Shown: positions 33,844 to 42,892 of the stretch, one piece after another
Layout of the letters: each line of letters begins with the position of its first letter
Numbering within the stretch: the stretch's first letter is position 1
Assembly (NCBI GenBank): GCA_910586215.1
Contig: CAJUGH010000015.1
Location: 32,291 to 96,290 of the forward strand
From: an uncultured Acetatifactor sp.
GTDB lineage: Bacteria; Bacillota; Clostridia; Lachnospirales; Lachnospiraceae
Direction of reading: 5' to 3'
DNA length: 64,000 bases
Notes under the pieces: generated by a model
What the model was told of the DNA's origin: nothing
Database searches by the model: none
The model's input: only the letters and a program-made list of their open reading frames with translations
Made by a program: the position numbers and the translations under genes

Positions 33844-34755
33844 ATGGAATATGTATTACAGACGCAGCAGCTTACCAAGGCCTACGGCAGGATGAAGGCT
33901 GTGGACAAAGTGAGTATGAATGTGCGGAAGGGGGATATCTACGGTTTTATTGGGAGAAACGGTGCCGGGAAGACTACCTTCATGCGGCTGGTGGCAGGAC
34001 TGGCGGCCCCTGATTCCGGTCATCTGCAGCTGTTTGGGGAAAGCGGTTTAGACCAGGCAGGGATAAGGCGGCGCATTGGCACCTTGATTGAGAACCCTGG
34101 GCTGTACCAGGGCATGACGGCCAGGGATAACCTGGAGGTCCTGCGGCTGCAGTACGGGATCCCGGACAGGGAACTGCCGGACAGGATGCTGGCCCAGGTG
34201 GGACTGGAGGACACGGGGAAGAAAAAAGTACGGAAATTCTCCATGGGAATGAAGCAACGCCTGGGAATCGCCATAGCTCTGCTGCACGGTCCGGATTTCC
34301 TGATCCTGGACGAACCCATCAACGGCCTGGATCCGGCGGGGATTCGGGAGGTGCGGGAACTGTTGGTGAAACTGAACCGGGAGAAGGGGATCACGATCCT
34401 GGTATCCAGCCATATTCTGGGAGAACTGGAGAAGGTCGCCACCTGCTACGGGATCATCCGGGACGGGAAGCTGGTGGAGGAACTTGATGCGGGGGAGCTG
34501 GCAAGGAAAAACCGTAGGTGCCATAAGCTGGTGACGCAGGATGTGGAAGTGGCAGTGAGGATCCTGGAGGACCAGCTTCATATCCAGGATTACGATGTGC
34601 CACGGCCGGGAGTGCTCCGCGTCTTCGAATATCTGGAGGACACAGCCCGGGTCAACCGTGTGTTGGCAGCAGGTGGTGTGGCCATACAGGAAAGCTTCTT
34701 AACCGGGGTAGACCTGGAGGCATATTTCATGGAGCGCATGGGTGGACAGGAATAA
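33844..34755 (+). CDS. ABC transporter ATP-binding protein (BcrA-like)
   Basis: The 303-residue ATPase has Walker A IGRNGAGKTT, Q-loop LIENPGLYQGMTARDNLEVL, signature FSMGMKQRLGIAIALL, Walker B FLILDEPINGLDP and VSSHILGELEKVAT. The sequence NPGLYQGMTARDNL and the C-terminal tail after residue 220 are typical of BcrA-type ATPases that serve lantibiotic or peptide antibiotic immunity pumps. The permease gene follows directly. The upstream regulator and downstream kinase suggest an antimicrobial-induced self-protection module, by analogy. Confidence 0.92.
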   Translation: MEYVLQTQQLTKAYGRMKAVDKVSMNVRKGDIYGFIGRNGAGKTTFMRLVAGLAAPDSGHLQLFGESGLDQAGIRRRIGTLIENPGLYQGMTARDNLEVLRLQYGIPDRELPDRMLAQVGLEDTGKKKVRKFSMGMKQRLGIAIALLHGPDFLILDEPINGLDPAGIREVRELLVKLNREKGITILVSSHILGELEKVATCYGIIRDGKLVEELDAGELARKNRRCHKLVTQDVEVAVRILEDQLHIQDYDVPRPGVLRVFEYLEDTARVNRVLAAGGVAIQESFLTGVDLEAYFMERMGGQE

Positions 34756-34780
34756 ATTTGAAAGGAAACGAGGGAACGAA

Positions 34781-35617
34781 GTGTATAATTTATTACGTGG
34801 GGAATTTTTCAAATTAAAGAGGAACAAGAGCTTTAGGTGGTGCGGATTTGCCACTGTGGTGATGATCGTCATGATCTTTGCCACCCTGGAACTGGTAGGA
34901 CAGATCATGCAGGGAACAGTGGAAAACGGCACGGGGGGTGTCACGGTGACTGTCATGGGGAATCCTGTGCAGGAGGGTGAAAAACTGCCGCTGGAGGAGA
35001 TGGGGCTGCCAGGGATTATACAACAGTTGTTTGCCGGTGAGTATATGATGATTGTTCTGGCGGTGTTCGTAGGGATCTTCGTGGCAGGAGAATATAGCAG
35101 CGGCACCTTGAAGAACATTATCGGGAAAGGATATTCCCGGACGAAGGTGTATCTGTCCAGATTCCTTGTAGCTGCGGCGGCCATGGTGACATTGATCCTG
35201 TTTGGCGTAGCAGTCTGCCTGGCCTGCGGCCTGGTCTTCCTGGGGACAGGGGCATTTAAGGGTTCGTTCTGGGGTGATTTTGCAGTCTATATCGGATTGC
35301 AGCTGGTGATGAACATTGCCCTTGTGGCTGTGTTTATGTTGATAGATGAGGTGATCCGGAATATGGCTGGGAGCATCTCCGGGGGGCTGGCCATTGCTAT
35401 CTTTGCCACCCTGGTGGTAAATGGGCTGGATCTGCTCCTGGTGCGGCTAGGAGTTCCAGTGCAGCTGACAGATTACTGTATCCTGGATCTGAGCCTGGGA
35501 TGCCCCACAGAGGGTCTTGGAGCAGGAGCGATAGGCAGCATCCTTCTGATATCCCTGCTGTGGCTGGCGGCCGCACTGGGGGTTGGAATATGGCATTTCA
35601 GACAGACGGATCTGTGA
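34781..35617 (+). CDS. ABC-2 type permease (lantibiotic immunity-like)
   Basis: The 278-residue membrane protein begins MYNLLRGEFFKLKRNKSFRW, the standard N-terminus of BcrB/ABC-2 permeases, and has six hydrophobic segments; EYSSGTLKNIIGKGYSRTKVYLSR is the family's cytoplasmic motif. The GTG at 34781 with GAGGG six bases upstream is preferred; the open frame reaches back to GTG 34742 inside the ATPase gene. It would form the membrane part of the pump with the ATPase at 33844. Confidence 0.88.
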   Translation: MYNLLRGEFFKLKRNKSFRWCGFATVVMIVMIFATLELVGQIMQGTVENGTGGVTVTVMGNPVQEGEKLPLEEMGLPGIIQQLFAGEYMMIVLAVFVGIFVAGEYSSGTLKNIIGKGYSRTKVYLSRFLVAAAAMVTLILFGVAVCLACGLVFLGTGAFKGSFWGDFAVYIGLQLVMNIALVAVFMLIDEVIRNMAGSISGGLAIAIFATLVVNGLDLLLVRLGVPVQLTDYCILDLSLGCPTEGLGAGAIGSILLISLLWLAAALGVGIWHFRQTDL

Positions 35618-35810
35618 GGCCGGACATGGGGTATAGGACGAAGCCGGGGAAAGACTTTCCACACAGGTATGGTACAACCTGTGGCAGACTGGGGGCCCGG
35701 AAGGGCAGCACTTTTCCTAGGGAGGAAAGACCTGCCTGTAACAGGCAGGATCAAGAGCCGGGACTGCCAGACGGGCCGGCAGCGTGCCTGGGGCAGGACG
35801 GAGGAGGATT

Positions 35811-36734
35811 ATGGAGTGGATATGGGGCACAGGTCTGATTGTGTTACTTGTGGGGGCGGGCATATTGTCCGCCCGCCTTTCGTGTTATAAAGAGCAGGTG
35901 GGACATATGCGCAGGGAGTTAGGGGAACTGGAGCGGGCGGGAGACACCAACCGCCTGCTGTCTTCGGCCCTTCCTGTGGGAGAGACCGGGGAGGTCATTG
36001 CAGCCATGAACCGCCTCCTGGAGGGACAGAGATGTATCAGGGAGCGCCTGGAACGGGAGAACAAAAGCTACCGGGAGAGTATCACCAGTATCTCCCATGA
36101 CATCCGGACGCCCCTGACCTCTGCCAAAGGGTATGTGCAGATGCTGGGGGAGGAGGGCCTGGGGGAGGAGAAGCGGAAGGTCTACCGGGAGATTGTGGAA
36201 CGGCGTCTCACAGACTTGTCGGAGATGCTGGACCAGCTGTTTTTATATGCCCGCCTGGAGGCCGGGGAGGAGGAATTCGCCTGGGAGACCCTGCATGCAG
36301 GGAACCTGTTCGCGGATACCATCTCCCTGTTCTATGAGGAGTTTGCAGGGCAGGGCCAGGCCCCCCGGGTGCAGATAGCCCCCGGGGCCGCTTATATCCG
36401 GGCAGACAGGCGGGCCTTTGTGAGGATCCTGGAGAACCTGGTGAAAAATGCCCTGGTTCATGGAACAGGTGGATATGGGTTTATACTGGCACAGGAAGGA
36501 GAAAGGGTACGGATTACGGTGGAAAATGGCACGGACAGCATCAAGGAAGAAGACCTGTCGCAGATATTTGACCGTTTTTACACAACAGACACCTCCAGGA
36601 GCCGCAGGGCCACAGGGCTTGGGCTTGCCATTGTGAAAGAGCTTACAGGGCAGATGGGGGGAGAGGTGACGGCTACACTGATCCAGGGAATTTTCCGGAT
36701 AGAGGTATCTTTTCCCTGTTTGCAAAAACCTTAA
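35811..36734 (+). CDS. Sensor histidine kinase of the ABC module
   Basis: The 307-residue kinase has a single N-terminal membrane helix (IWGTGLIVLLVGAGILSARL), no extracytoplasmic domain, the HisKA box TSISHDIRTPLTSAKGYVQML, LENLVKNALVHG and ATGLGLAIVKELTGQMGG. Kinases with almost no sensing domain often rely on a partner ABC transporter to detect the antibiotic, which fits this neighbourhood. ATG 35811 directly follows GGAGGAGG; the frame is open to 35784. It lies after the permease by about 190 bases that contain no other gene. It should act on the regulator at 32875. Confidence 0.9.
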   Translation: MEWIWGTGLIVLLVGAGILSARLSCYKEQVGHMRRELGELERAGDTNRLLSSALPVGETGEVIAAMNRLLEGQRCIRERLERENKSYRESITSISHDIRTPLTSAKGYVQMLGEEGLGEEKRKVYREIVERRLTDLSEMLDQLFLYARLEAGEEEFAWETLHAGNLFADTISLFYEEFAGQGQAPRVQIAPGAAYIRADRRAFVRILENLVKNALVHGTGGYGFILAQEGERVRITVENGTDSIKEEDLSQIFDRFYTTDTSRSRRATGLGLAIVKELTGQMGGEVTATLIQGIFRIEVSFPCLQKP

Positions 36735-36747
36735 AATCGTGTATACT
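36720..36747 (+). promoter_or_regulatory. Promoter of cassette B
   Basis: TTGCAA (36720-36725), a 16-base spacer and TATACT (36742-36747). It overlaps the end of the preceding kinase gene and lies about 100 bases before the LytTR regulator. Confidence 0.6.
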
Positions 36748-36844
36748 GAATCTGGCATGTGGGGAAGCGGTGAATGCGGGAGAAGCTGCTGCCTGTGACG
36801 GTATTGTGACAGGGAATGTTTAGCCTGGGACAGGGAGGGTGACA

Positions 36845-37552
36845 ATGAAGATTGCGGTCTGTGACGATGAGCCGGTATACCGGCAGGTTCTGACAGAGAG
36901 GATTCTGCGGGAGGGGATCGCCGGGGGATATGAGACCAGCATCACGGAATATGCGGACGGCAATGCCCTTCTTGCGGCTGTGGACAGGGACGGGGGAGCG
37001 GATGTGTATTTCCTGGACATAGAGACAGACGCAGGCCCGGATGACGGGATCCGGACAGCCAGGGAACTCCGCAGGCGTAGGGATAGGGGACTGATCGTGT
37101 ATGTGACAGGTTTCATGGAATACATGCAGACGGGCTATGAAGTCAAGGCGTTCCGCTATCTGCTGAAGAACCAGATTGACCGGGATCTGGGGCAGGTGCT
37201 CTTGGATATCCGGAGGGAACTGACAGAGGAAGATTGCTTTTCCTTCCAGAGGAATAAGGAGACGGTGTGTGTGAAGCTGCGGGACATTCTCTATCTGGAG
37301 AGTGACAGACGCCTGGTACACATCAAGTGCCGCCAGGGACAGGAGAGCTTCTATGGCAGCCTGGACAAGGTGGAGGAAGAACTGGCAGAAAAAGGCTTCC
37401 TGCGCTGTCACAAGAGTTATCTGGTGAACAGGGACAGGGTGAAATCTTTTTCGGGGGAACAGGTGGTACTGGAGGAGGGAACGGTGCTGCCGGTAAGCCG
37501 CGCCTATTGCAAAAAGGTGAAGAGGGAACTTACCCTGTATTTCTCCCGCTGA
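36845..37552 (+). CDS. LytTR-family response regulator (cassette B)
   Basis: The 235-residue protein has a receiver domain (MKIAVCDDEPVYRQVL; phosphoacceptor in VYFLDIET; VYVTGFMEYMQTGYEV) and a C-terminal LytTR domain (KETVCVKLRDILYLESDRRL ... FLRCHKSYLVNRDRVKSF). It aligns by eye with the regulator at 3176 over its whole length, for example YEVxAFRYL and the RELRRR region. ATG 36845 has GGGAGG six bases upstream; GTG 36839 is an alternative. It heads the four-gene cassette B with kinase and two ABC halves. Confidence 0.92.
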   Translation: MKIAVCDDEPVYRQVLTERILREGIAGGYETSITEYADGNALLAAVDRDGGADVYFLDIETDAGPDDGIRTARELRRRRDRGLIVYVTGFMEYMQTGYEVKAFRYLLKNQIDRDLGQVLLDIRRELTEEDCFSFQRNKETVCVKLRDILYLESDRRLVHIKCRQGQESFYGSLDKVEEELAEKGFLRCHKSYLVNRDRVKSFSGEQVVLEEGTVLPVSRAYCKKVKRELTLYFSR

Positions 37553-37592
37553 TCGGGACAGTGAACAGTAACACAGAGGGGACTATCATTTT

Positions 37593-38996
37593 ATGGAAGT
37601 ATTTTGCATGAACCTGGGGATCACGATGGTCTATGCAGGAGTCTGTATATGGTGTATGAGGTGGCAGGGCAGGGCCAGGAGAATCACAGGAGTGTCCTGT
37701 TTTTTTATGATAGGATGTTTTCTGGACAGACTGTGCAGCCTGGTCATGGAAGGGATCGTGCATGGGAATAGCTGGGGGCAGATGCGGTTTGCAGGGCTGG
37801 TGCTGTCCAAAAGTATGGCAGGAATCCTGCTGTTTGTAGCCTGCTGTATGGGAAGGAAGTCTGATAAGGACCAGGAAGAGACGGACGATGCCAGTGGGAA
37901 TCGTTTTGAGGAGGACAGTGCTGGAACGGATCCTGCATATAGAAGAGGCACAGACAGGGACAGTGGGGAACAAAATGGCAGGGGCAGGGATTCTACAGGC
38001 AAAGGTCATATGCATAGAAGCGGCACGGACAGGGAAAAGAGAAAGGGTAAGGCCTATGGGCGTAGGCGCATGACCTATATGGAGAAACTGACAGTGTCGG
38101 GATCCGTTTTCTTCTGGTGTGTGCTGATGGCATCGGGGGCAGCTCTGGGCAGGGGGCCTGGGATCGGACAGAGTGCCAGTCCCAGGCAAGGGAAGATCCT
38201 GGCAGCGGATTTTGCCTGGACGGGACTGCTCTTTGCCGTATTGCTGGCCTTCTATCTGTCTGTCTATTGTCATGTCCGCCTGGAGCGTGACAGGCAGGCG
38301 GCCAGGAACAGACAGCAGGAGCGTAGGCAGACAGAAGCCTATCTCTATACCATCGAAAGCCATTACCAGAGAACCAGGGAGCTGTGGCATGACTTGAGGA
38401 ACCATATCAGCCTGCTGGATCTGCTTCTCCAGGAGGAGAAGTACGGACAGATGCGGGATTACCTCAAGGTCTTCGGGGAGGAAGTGGACAGGATCGCATT
38501 GCCGGCAAAAAGCGGGAACTTGATTGTGGATGCGGTGCTGGCAGACAAGGTGGCCAGGGCAAAACGGGAAAAAATGGATGTGAAAGTGGAATTGTGCGAC
38601 CTCACAAGATTATATTTAAGGCCGGATGAGATCTGTAGCCTGTTTGGAAACCTGCTGGACAATGCCATGGAGGCATGCAGACAGGTGGAGGGGGAGAGGA
38701 AGATCACTGTCACTTGCCGGACGCGGGGGGAGGAGACTTATCTGTCTGTGCGCAATACCATGGCAGAGGAGAAATCCGGGCAGGGAAAGCTGCTGGTGAG
38801 CCGGAAAAAGGACAGGGAGAATGTGGTGGGACATGGGCTTGGGCTGCGCAGCGTGGAACGTGTGGTGAACCGTTATGCAGGAGAACTGGTGACGGATGCC
38901 AGGGGAGGGATCTTCACGGTGGCGGTGCGTCTGCCCGGGGAAGCGCCTATATCTTGCAGGGAAAGTGACAGACAAGCCATGTCCTGTCAAAAATGA
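37593..38996 (+). CDS. AgrC-like GHKL sensor histidine kinase (cassette B)
   Basis: This 467-residue membrane kinase has hydrophobic N-terminal segments, a long hydrophilic low-complexity insert (about 37855-38085, with DKDQEETDDASG and RDSGEQNGRGRDSTGKG), further membrane segments, then ELWHDLRNHISLLDLLLQEEKYG near residue 262, GNLLDNAMEACRQ near 353 and VGHGLGLRSVERVV. The catalytic half closely matches the kinase at 3921 (AKSGNLxVDAxLADKV, LRPDEICxLxGNLLDNA), while the sensory half has diverged, which suggests a different ligand. The insert is unusual for the family. It should phosphorylate the regulator at 36845. Confidence 0.9.
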   Translation: MEVFCMNLGITMVYAGVCIWCMRWQGRARRITGVSCFFMIGCFLDRLCSLVMEGIVHGNSWGQMRFAGLVLSKSMAGILLFVACCMGRKSDKDQEETDDASGNRFEEDSAGTDPAYRRGTDRDSGEQNGRGRDSTGKGHMHRSGTDREKRKGKAYGRRRMTYMEKLTVSGSVFFWCVLMASGAALGRGPGIGQSASPRQGKILAADFAWTGLLFAVLLAFYLSVYCHVRLERDRQAARNRQQERRQTEAYLYTIESHYQRTRELWHDLRNHISLLDLLLQEEKYGQMRDYLKVFGEEVDRIALPAKSGNLIVDAVLADKVARAKREKMDVKVELCDLTRLYLRPDEICSLFGNLLDNAMEACRQVEGERKITVTCRTRGEETYLSVRNTMAEEKSGQGKLLVSRKKDRENVVGHGLGLRSVERVVNRYAGELVTDARGGIFTVAVRLPGEAPISCRESDRQAMSCQK

Positions 38997-39013
38997 CAAG
39001 GAGAGGGTCAATT

Positions 39014-39148
39014 ATGACAGGATGTCCCCAGGCGGGGTATCCTGTGGTAATCTGGAAAAGGCTGGGACGGGTGCCGGAAGACAGGGAATGCCGGAAAAAG
39101 GGTATGTCCTGTTTTCCCGGTGCTGCCAGCCGGGAAGGAGTACAGTGA
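39014..39148 (+). CDS. Small ORF (44 residues) between kinase and ABC genes of cassette B
   Basis: ATG 39014 is preceded by AAGGAGAGG at a good distance, and the stop TGA at 39146-39148 abuts the ATG of the ABC gene. The product starts MTGCPQAGYPVVIWKRLGR, is basic, and has three cysteines (positions 4, 26, 33). No leader-peptide double-glycine motif or AgrD-like shape is evident. Its location beside a peptide-type kinase and an exporter makes a precursor peptide worth considering, but a chance ORF is possible. Cassette A has no counterpart. Confidence 0.4.
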   Translation: MTGCPQAGYPVVIWKRLGRVPEDRECRKKGMSCFPGAASREGVQ

Positions 39149-40930
39149 ATGAAAGTAATCAGAAATTGTACCTATGCCATTCGGACAGTCTTTCACTATG
39201 CGCCCTGGAATGTGGTGCTGTACACCATCGGCTATTTTGTGCCTGCGTTTTTCACGGGGTTACAGATGCTGCTGGTACAGCAGATCGTGGATAGTGGAGT
39301 AGCCCTGGTCCAGGGGGAGGGAGAACTTCGCCCTGTGGTCTGGTGGAGCGGGCTGCTGGTGGTCATGCTGACCTTGTGGGTGTCCCTGCAGAAACTGGCA
39401 CAGTATGAGACCCTGGCCATCCGAACGCGGCTGACCAGGCGCATGGCACCGGATATTGCAGACAAACTCATCGGGCTGGAATATGCCAGCTTTGAGGAGA
39501 AGGGTGTTCAGGAAGTGTTCCAGAGGATGTCCAATGAACCCCAGCAGATGGTGGCAGATTGTTTTAACAGGGCCATGATCAATATCCAGGGAACCATGTC
39601 CCTGCTCTTTAGTATGGCAGTGTTCTTCTCTATCTCCCTGTGGGTTGGGGTGGGTGTGCTGCTGATCGGGATCCCTACCACCATACTGGGGTTTTTCTCC
39701 GCGGGCAAAAGACGGCTGATTTCCAGGCAGTCGGCGGATGCCAGGCGGCGGATGGCAGACTTGAAGGGACTGCTGTCCAACAAGCATGCCATGTATGAGA
39801 TGAAGCTGTTCTCTTCAGAGGAATTGTTTACCAGGAAATGGAATCAGAGCAGTGCCGAACTGGCAGATATTACCATGCGGGAGGGGCGCAGGGCCCTGGC
39901 CATGGATGTGGCCAGTAACCTGCTCCAGATCCTGTACATTATCTTCATCATCTTCACAGTGTCCTACAGCTTCTTCCAGGGGAGTGTTACGCTGGGACAG
40001 TTTACGGCCGCCATCAGCGGGGCCAATTCCATTGGAACAAAGCTGTACTACGCGGCCTGGCATCTCTCCATGATGCTGCGGTGTGCCCTGGAGATGGATT
40101 TCTATATGGAATTCCTCCAGCTGGAACCGCGCAGGGATCTGGGGGAAGTGGAGAATCTGGATCATTATGACATTGCTTTCGAGAATGTGAACTTCCGTTA
40201 TCCCGGTACAGAGCATCAGATCCTGCGGAATGTGACATTCTACGTCAAGGAAGGGGAGCGGATTGCTTTTGTGGGAGAAAACGGTGCGGGAAAATCTACA
40301 ATCATCAAGCTGCTCTGTGGGCTCTACGAACCTACGGCGGGCCGGGTGACAATAGGGGGGGTTCCTGTGCGTTCCCTGTCCGAGGAATTCCGGCAGAAGG
40401 TGCTATCGGTGGTATTCCAGGATTATCAGGGATACCAGATGAGCCTGCGGGAGAACATTGCCTTCGGCAGTATGGGGAAACTGGACCAGGACCAGAAACT
40501 GGCACATGCCCTGGAACTGGCTGGCGGAAGTGGGCTGCTGGCACATAGACAGGGGATTGACAGGAATCTGGGGAAACTGGTCGAAGACGGGGAGGATCTG
40601 TCCAAGGGACAGTGGCAGCGGGTGGCCATGGCCAGGGCTTTTGTGTCCGATGCCCGGTATGTGATTCTGGATGAGCCTACAGCAGCCCTGGATCCTATCG
40701 CAGAGAGTCAGATGTATGAGAATTTTGCGAAAATCTTCCAGGAGCGGGGAACTGTCATGATCTCCCACAGACTGGCTTCTGCCAGGATGGCGGACCGGAT
40801 CCTGGTGCTGGACGGCGGCAGGATCGTACAGGCCGGGAACCATGAGGAACTGATGGGGAAGGACGGGCTGTACCGGCAGATGTATGTGGCGCAGAGTTCC
40901 TGGTACCAGGGAGCCGTGAATTTGGTATAG
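39149..40930 (+). CDS. ABC transporter, fused permease-ATPase half 1 (cassette B)
   Basis: The 593-residue half-transporter is a clear paralogue of the gene at 5284 (YASFEE/D, AFENVxFRYPGT, EGERIAFVGENGAGKSTIIKLLCGLYEPT). It has Walker A GENGAGKST, signature LSKGQWQRVAMARA, Walker B YVILDEPTAALDP and switch His in VMISHRLASARM. AAGGAG lies eight bases before the ATG. The low-complexity C-terminal tail of the cassette A protein is not present here. The partner half begins 11 bases downstream. Confidence 0.92.
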   Translation: MKVIRNCTYAIRTVFHYAPWNVVLYTIGYFVPAFFTGLQMLLVQQIVDSGVALVQGEGELRPVVWWSGLLVVMLTLWVSLQKLAQYETLAIRTRLTRRMAPDIADKLIGLEYASFEEKGVQEVFQRMSNEPQQMVADCFNRAMINIQGTMSLLFSMAVFFSISLWVGVGVLLIGIPTTILGFFSAGKRRLISRQSADARRRMADLKGLLSNKHAMYEMKLFSSEELFTRKWNQSSAELADITMREGRRALAMDVASNLLQILYIIFIIFTVSYSFFQGSVTLGQFTAAISGANSIGTKLYYAAWHLSMMLRCALEMDFYMEFLQLEPRRDLGEVENLDHYDIAFENVNFRYPGTEHQILRNVTFYVKEGERIAFVGENGAGKSTIIKLLCGLYEPTAGRVTIGGVPVRSLSEEFRQKVLSVVFQDYQGYQMSLRENIAFGSMGKLDQDQKLAHALELAGGSGLLAHRQGIDRNLGKLVEDGEDLSKGQWQRVAMARAFVSDARYVILDEPTAALDPIAESQMYENFAKIFQERGTVMISHRLASARMADRILVLDGGRIVQAGNHEELMGKDGLYRQMYVAQSSWYQGAVNLV

Positions 40931-40940
40931 GGGGAATCCT

Positions 40941-42698
40941 ATGGAAAAAAAGAAGAATGCTAATTATATGAAACTAGTGTGCCAGGACTGTTTCCAGGCA
41001 TTCCCGGCCATGATGGTATTGCTGGTGCTGCTGGAAGTCCTGGATGTGATATTTGTGGTATTACAGCCTGCGGTGCTGGCAGGGGTGATAGAGGGGGCCA
41101 CCCAGGGAGCCGGAAGATATCTGATTCCGGGAATTGTACTGTTCGGCAGCCTGTTATTGGCAGCACCCTTGATGAATTCTGTTTACCGGTGGGCAGACCT
41201 GGTGCTGGAGGTAAAGTCAGAACAGTATTTTGGCAGGAAGATGTTTACCTTTTCCAAAGGGATCCGGCTGGAGGCCCTGGAGGACACGGCAGTGCTGGAC
41301 CGGTTCAAGAAGGCAGAGCGGGCCATGCAGCAGAATACCATGGTGGGGCTGTTCCGGAATGTGCTGAATGTGCTGGGGCGGGTGGTAACTTGTGTGGGAA
41401 TCATGGCGGTGGTCGGTGCCTACTCCATATGGCTTCCGGCGATCGCCCTGGCTGGTGCTGTCCCCAGCCTGCTGGTACAGATTTACAGGGTGAGGATAAT
41501 GGTGAAGGTAAGGCGCAGACAGAGTACAGCCAGGCGCAGGGTGCAGTATCTGTGGGAGTTATTTACCAGGAAAGAGGCAGTGAAGGAAATGCGTACCATG
41601 GGTTTTGCTGCCTACTTGAAGCAGAAATGGAGCAAAGAGAACGTAGCCCTGGTGAAGGAACTCCAGGAAGTGGAATTGAGAATGCATGGGAAGGGAATGC
41701 TCTCAGACTGTGTGGTGAACCTGTTCTATGCCTTGAACATTGCAGCGACCCTGTACTTTATGGTAAAAGGGCAGATCTCTGTGGGAGCCTTTGCGGCCTG
41801 TCTGATGGCTTTTGCAAGTTTCCAGGGCAGTCTTCGGAGCCTGGTGGATGTCATCAGTGAGACATTTGACCGCTATCAGTATACGGAGGATTACTATGAT
41901 TACTTTGCCATTCCGGTGGAGCAGAACGGAAGCAGACAGTATCTGCCTTTCCGGGAACAGATCCAGGTGGAGGATGTAACATTTGCCTACAAGGGTGCAG
42001 ACAGGAATGCCCTGGATGGGGTAAACTGTTCCATCCAGAAGGGAGAGCATGTGGTGATCGTGGGAGAGAACGGTTCCGGCAAGACCACCCTGTCCCGGCT
42101 GCTTACAGGTGCTTACCTGCCCAGGTCGGGACAGGTAACATATGACGGGCAGGGCACCTCCAAACTGGACAGGAAGAGCCTGTATAAGCATATCTCCGTG
42201 GTATCCCAGGATTTCGTCCACTACCAGTTCTCCCTGCGGGAGAATGTAGGGATCAGTGATATCTCCCGGATCCAGGACGGGGCAGCCATGGAGGCGCTTT
42301 TGTCCGAGGTGGCAGGGCCGGAATTCCTGAAGGATATCGGGAGCCTGGATATGCAGCTTGGACGGGAATTCGGGGGCAGGGAACTGTCCGGGGGAGAGTG
42401 GCAGAAGATCGCCATTGCCAGGGGGCTGTGGAAGGACAGCGATATCATCATCCTGGACGAACCCACCAGCGCCCTGGATCCCTTGGTGGAGTACGATATC
42501 CTGTCCCGGTTCAAGGAGATGATCCAGGACAAGACATCGGTCATTATCTCCCACCGGGTGGGCATGTGCCGCAGTGCGGACAAGATCATTGTCATGAAGG
42601 ACGGCCGGGTGGCAGAGTGCGGGAAGCATGAAGAGCTGCTGGCCCTGGGCGGGGAGTATGCCCGGATCTGGGAGGAACAGGCAAAGTGGTATGCATAG
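40941..42698 (+). CDS. ABC transporter, fused permease-ATPase half 2 (cassette B)
   Basis: The 585-residue half-transporter has the same length as its paralogue at 7152. The ATPase has Walker A VGENGSGKTT, signature LSGGEWQKIAIARG, Walker B DIIILDEPTSALDP and switch His in SVIISHRVGMCRS. Shared stretches such as HVVIVGENGSGKTT and VVEDYYxYFxIP/EDYYDYFAIP support duplication of the entire cassette. It probably forms a heterodimer with the product of the preceding gene. A terminator follows, closing the cassette B operon. Confidence 0.92.
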   Translation: MEKKKNANYMKLVCQDCFQAFPAMMVLLVLLEVLDVIFVVLQPAVLAGVIEGATQGAGRYLIPGIVLFGSLLLAAPLMNSVYRWADLVLEVKSEQYFGRKMFTFSKGIRLEALEDTAVLDRFKKAERAMQQNTMVGLFRNVLNVLGRVVTCVGIMAVVGAYSIWLPAIALAGAVPSLLVQIYRVRIMVKVRRRQSTARRRVQYLWELFTRKEAVKEMRTMGFAAYLKQKWSKENVALVKELQEVELRMHGKGMLSDCVVNLFYALNIAATLYFMVKGQISVGAFAACLMAFASFQGSLRSLVDVISETFDRYQYTEDYYDYFAIPVEQNGSRQYLPFREQIQVEDVTFAYKGADRNALDGVNCSIQKGEHVVIVGENGSGKTTLSRLLTGAYLPRSGQVTYDGQGTSKLDRKSLYKHISVVSQDFVHYQFSLRENVGISDISRIQDGAAMEALLSEVAGPEFLKDIGSLDMQLGREFGGRELSGGEWQKIAIARGLWKDSDIIILDEPTSALDPLVEYDILSRFKEMIQDKTSVIISHRVGMCRSADKIIVMKDGRVAECGKHEELLALGGEYARIWEEQAKWYA

Positions 42699-42703
42699 GA
42701 TAG

Positions 42704-42734
42704 ACCGGGGGCAGTGCTGGGGCCTCCGGTTTTT
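42704..42734 (+). terminator. Intrinsic terminator of cassette B
   Basis: Stem ACCGGGGGC / GCCTCCGGT (9 bp, one G-T pair), 9-base loop, then a TTTT tract. Confidence 0.88.
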
Positions 42735-42800
42735 AGTTCAGTGGGCAATGAGCTAATCGGCTGTGCTTGCACGAATGTTTTTGCATGAAAAAGCAATGGC

Positions 42801-42829
42801 TTGACACTGCTGCCAGCACATTGTATCAT
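42801..42829 (+). promoter_or_regulatory. Promoter of the BlaI-like gene
   Basis: Consensus -35 TTGACA (42801-42806), 17-base spacer and TATCAT (42824-42829). A second TATAAT at 42851-42856 lacks a good -35. Confidence 0.78.
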
Positions 42830-42892
42830 GAATGGAAAATTAGCATAATGTATAATGTTGGCAGGAAAAAGAATAGTGGGAGAAAAGAGAAG

